From Schaalia dentiphila ATCC 17982 (GTDB taxonomy: Bacteria; Actinomycetota; Actinomycetes; Actinomycetales; Actinomycetaceae): 64,000 bases of DNA. The translations under genes were made by a program, and so were the position numbers. The stretch is from NCBI RefSeq assembly GCF_000154225.1, contig NZ_DS264586.1:1022527-1086526 (forward strand), given 5' to 3'. Below the pieces are notes generated by a model that was not told where the DNA came from, made no database searches, and worked only from the letters and a program-made list of their open reading frames with translations. Shown here piece after piece: positions 61,733 to 64,000 of the stretch. Position 1 is the stretch's first letter, and the number at the start of each line of letters is the position of its first letter.

Positions 61733-64000
61733 ATGCGCGCGCACAAGCGACGAAACGTAACCGGTGTGAGGCGACGTCTGCCGGCGTTTGTTCTCATGCT
61801 CGTCGTTGCTGCGCTGTGTATCGCAGGCGTCATTTACAAGGGCGCCGAAGTGACTCAGGTCAACGTCAATGATGGCGGTATCTGGGTGACTAACAAGTCC
61901 AAGCAGTTGGTCGGCCACCTCGACTACGAAGCCCGCATTCTTGACGGTGCCCTGCGCACCGAGGCTACCAACTTTGACGTCGGCCAGGCTGGCGAAACGG
62001 TGACAGTCTCCGACCTCGGCTCACTGACCGTTGCCCCCGTCAACGTCACCCAGGTCGCCCTCGGCTCTCCGACGGCGCTGCCCGCCGGCTCGAGTGCGAT
62101 GCAGGGGGGTGACGTCCTCGGCGTCCTCAACGCTGCCGATGGCACCCTGTGGACAACGTCTGCGGCGTCTCCGAGCCCCTCCAATCTCGCCGACTCTGCA
62201 GCTCTGGCCTCGAACATGGGGGCCAGTGCATTCGTGACCGGCGAGGACGGCTCCGTGTACTCCCTGTCGAACTCGGGAACGCTCACGACCGTCAAGCGCA
62301 GCGGGTCAGTCGATCAAGCGAAGACCACTCAGGTCACCGGGATTCCCGATGGTGCCCGCCTTTCCATCACGGTCGTCGGCGATCAGGTTGTCGCCCTTGA
62401 CTCTGCCTCTAACACCCTCTTTCTGCCCGGGAATAAGACCCTCGACCTCGGCGCGGCCGGTATAGAGGCCGATGCCGTCCTGCAGCAAGCCGGACCGAAG
62501 GATGACTCGGTCCTGATGGCCACCGCCACCTCTCTTGTAGCGATTCCACTGACGGGTGGGCAACCCGTGATCACGCCCGCCGCCGAGGGGTCCCCGACCG
62601 GCATCCCGGCGGCGCCCGTGCGGCATGAAGGATGTGCCTACGGTGCGTGGAGCGGATCGGGGGCGTATGTGCGCTCCTGCAAGGATCCGGCCTCGAACGA
62701 GCAGATGGTCGTCGATACGCTCGTCTCCGCCCGTGAGGTTGTCTTCCGCACCAATCGCAAGGCCATCGTCCTCAACGACGTCGCCGAGGGGAACGTGTGG
62801 TTGCCCGACTCAAACATGGTCCTGATGGACAACTGGGATGAGGTCGAGAATCAGCTCGAAGAGAGCGAAGAAGAGCAGGATAGCCCGGAGCTCACCAACG
62901 AGGTGGCCGACCCGCAGCAGCGCGAGGAAAATACTCCGCCCGAGGCCGTCGACGACGAGTTTGGTATCCGCCCGGGACGCTCGACCATTCTGCCCGTCCT
63001 GGACAACGATTCCGACCTGGACGGGGACGTGCTCACCGCCACCCCGACCACGCAGCCGGGATGGGGTTCTGCGGTCGTGGCTCGTAGCGGGCGCGCCCTG
63101 CAAATCGAGGACGTATCAACAGACCAGAGCGGATCCACGTCCTTTACCTACGATGCCTCGGATGGGCGGGCTTCCGCTTCCGCCCACGTTCAGGTCACGA
63201 TCCACCCCTACGGCCAGAATGAGGCCCCCACTCAGGTGCGTTCTTCCTCCGTCAAGATCGGGGTGGGCGCGCAGATCCAGTACCAGGCCCTCAGTGACTG
63301 GCGTGATCCCGACGGTGACCCGATCTACCTCAAGGAGGTCCAGGCTCCGACTGGCCTGAACGTCTCATTCGTCGAAGATGGCACCGTAACCATCGCGGAG
63401 GAGGGGGCGTCGGCTGGCCCCAAGACCATCGTCCTGACGGTGGCTGACGACCAGGGTGCCGAGGCCCGCGGAGAGCTCGTGGTCAACGTCCAGGAGGCGG
63501 GCAACCTCCCGCCTTCGGCCAACGGCGACCTTTTCCAGGCTCAGCCGGGCGAGATCGTCACCCTTGACCCGCTCAAGAATGACACCGACCCCAACGGCGA
63601 TCCGCTCTCCCTCGCCGCCGTCTCCGGAGCCCCGTCGGGTGCGACTCTCACCCCGGACCTTGACCGAGGAACCATCGACTTTCGGGCGCAGCAGCCCGGA
63701 TCCTACTCCTTCGCCTACACGGTCTCTGACGGGATCGCGACGACGCTGGGTATCATCCGCGTGGAGGTTGTGGCTTCCTCCTCGGTGCGTCCTATCGCAG
63801 AGAACGACACCGCCGTCCTACCCCAGGGCGGATCTGTCCTGATCAATCCCCTGGGTAACGATTACGACCCCGCCGGAGGCATGCTCTCAGTGACCTCGGT
63901 GGATACGACGAAGGCGCCCGATATTGAGGTTGCGCTCATCGAACGCCACCTCCTGCGGATCACCGCCCATGCGGGCATTGACAAGACCGTGACCTTTTCC
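61733..64000 (+). CDS. Large surface protein with tandem Ig-like domains, truncated by window end
   Basis: The frame is open from ATG 61733 (GGGAGAGGG upstream) to the last base, 756 codons without stop. Residues 13-34 form a membrane helix (RRLPAFVLMLVVAALCIAGV). About 40-350 is a propeller-like region (GGIWVTNKSKQLVGHLDYEA, GSVYSLSNSGTLTTV). An acidic linker (EVENQLEESEEEQDSP) leads to tandem cadherin/Big-type domains, each with a DNDSDLDGD, DPDGDPIYL or DTDPNGDPLS calcium-binding-like motif. At least four begin before the edge. In Actinomyces and Bifidobacterium such proteins precede a MoxR-DUF58-transglutaminase cluster; whether that is so here lies outside the window. Confidence 0.88.
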   Translation, partial: MRAHKRRNVTGVRRRLPAFVLMLVVAALCIAGVIYKGAEVTQVNVNDGGIWVTNKSKQLVGHLDYEARILDGALRTEATNFDVGQAGETVTVSDLGSLTVAPVNVTQVALGSPTALPAGSSAMQGGDVLGVLNAADGTLWTTSAASPSPSNLADSAALASNMGASAFVTGEDGSVYSLSNSGTLTTVKRSGSVDQAKTTQVTGIPDGARLSITVVGDQVVALDSASNTLFLPGNKTLDLGAAGIEADAVLQQAGPKDDSVLMATATSLVAIPLTGGQPVITPAAEGSPTGIPAAPVRHEGCAYGAWSGSGAYVRSCKDPASNEQMVVDTLVSAREVVFRTNRKAIVLNDVAEGNVWLPDSNMVLMDNWDEVENQLEESEEEQDSPELTNEVADPQQREENTPPEAVDDEFGIRPGRSTILPVLDNDSDLDGDVLTATPTTQPGWGSAVVARSGRALQIEDVSTDQSGSTSFTYDASDGRASASAHVQVTIHPYGQNEAPTQVRSSSVKIGVGAQIQYQALSDWRDPDGDPIYLKEVQAPTGLNVSFVEDGTVTIAEEGASAGPKTIVLTVADDQGAEARGELVVNVQEAGNLPPSANGDLFQAQPGEIVTLDPLKNDTDPNGDPLSLAAVSGAPSGATLTPDLDRGTIDFRAQQPGSYSFAYTVSDGIATTLGIIRVEVVASSSVRPIAENDTAVLPQGGSVLINPLGNDYDPAGGMLSVTSVDTTKAPDIEVALIERHLLRITAHAGIDKTVTFS

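Overview
The window is high-GC DNA of an actinobacterium, most likely Actinomycetaceae (Schaalia/Actinomyces type). This is inferred from the G/C-rich third codon positions, an Lsr2 homologue, CarD next to IspD, an ABC-F protein, and many genes that start directly behind a TANNNT -10 box (leaderless). No rRNA, CRISPR array, transposase, integrase or prophage was found.

Layout. 1-8.6 kb: tail of a probable 2-hydroxyacyl-CoA dehydratase/activase protein, a padR-membrane protein operon, a LacZ-like protein that lacks half its catalytic barrel, an OPT peptide transporter, tRNA-Ser(CGA), and a divergent lysR/yeiH pair bracketed by 19-bp inverted repeats. 8.6-19.6 kb: a 1.3-kb repeat mosaic, sodA, DUF808, a methyltransferase, a YefM/YoeB toxin-antitoxin pair, two copies of a yjdF gene each with a conserved structured leader, an ABC-F ATPase, a DsrE-like gene and a DUF1266 gene. 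19.9-26.3 kb: topA-tmk-holB and an anchored exopeptidase. 26.4-33.3 kb: tRNA-Thr(CGU), a second repeat mosaic, dps with an iron-box-like site, ferrochelatase, a cystathionine synthase/lyase, a marR-ClC pair and lsr2. 33.4-36.9 kb: two cell-surface lipoproteins, phosphoglycerate mutase and carD. 36.9-51.6 kb: the actinobacterial order carD-ispD-ispF-cysS-rlmB is recognisable but split by a family of small membrane proteins (one broken by an in-frame TAG), an MFS transporter, two tandem anchored proteins, thrC and a third repeat mosaic. 51.6-64 kb: a decayed three-ORF unit, purA, a fourth array, a membrane protein/nitrobindin-like/ygfZ/dtd run, clpC, and the start of a giant Ig-like surface protein cut by the window edge.

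The most unusual content is non-coding. Four intergenic blocks carry several unrelated repeat families with one shared plan: units in direct orientation, a central hairpin, then the same units inverted. Spacing is strict. It is 20 bp around a constant 26-bp (10-6-10) dyad for the CACGT family, 42 bp for the GAAACC and AAAGTTCGCCC families, and 19 bp for the CTGGATAGG family. A further hairpin family shows compensatory changes between copies. These are better explained as structured or protein-organised DNA/RNA elements than as genes, and I know of no described class that fits them.
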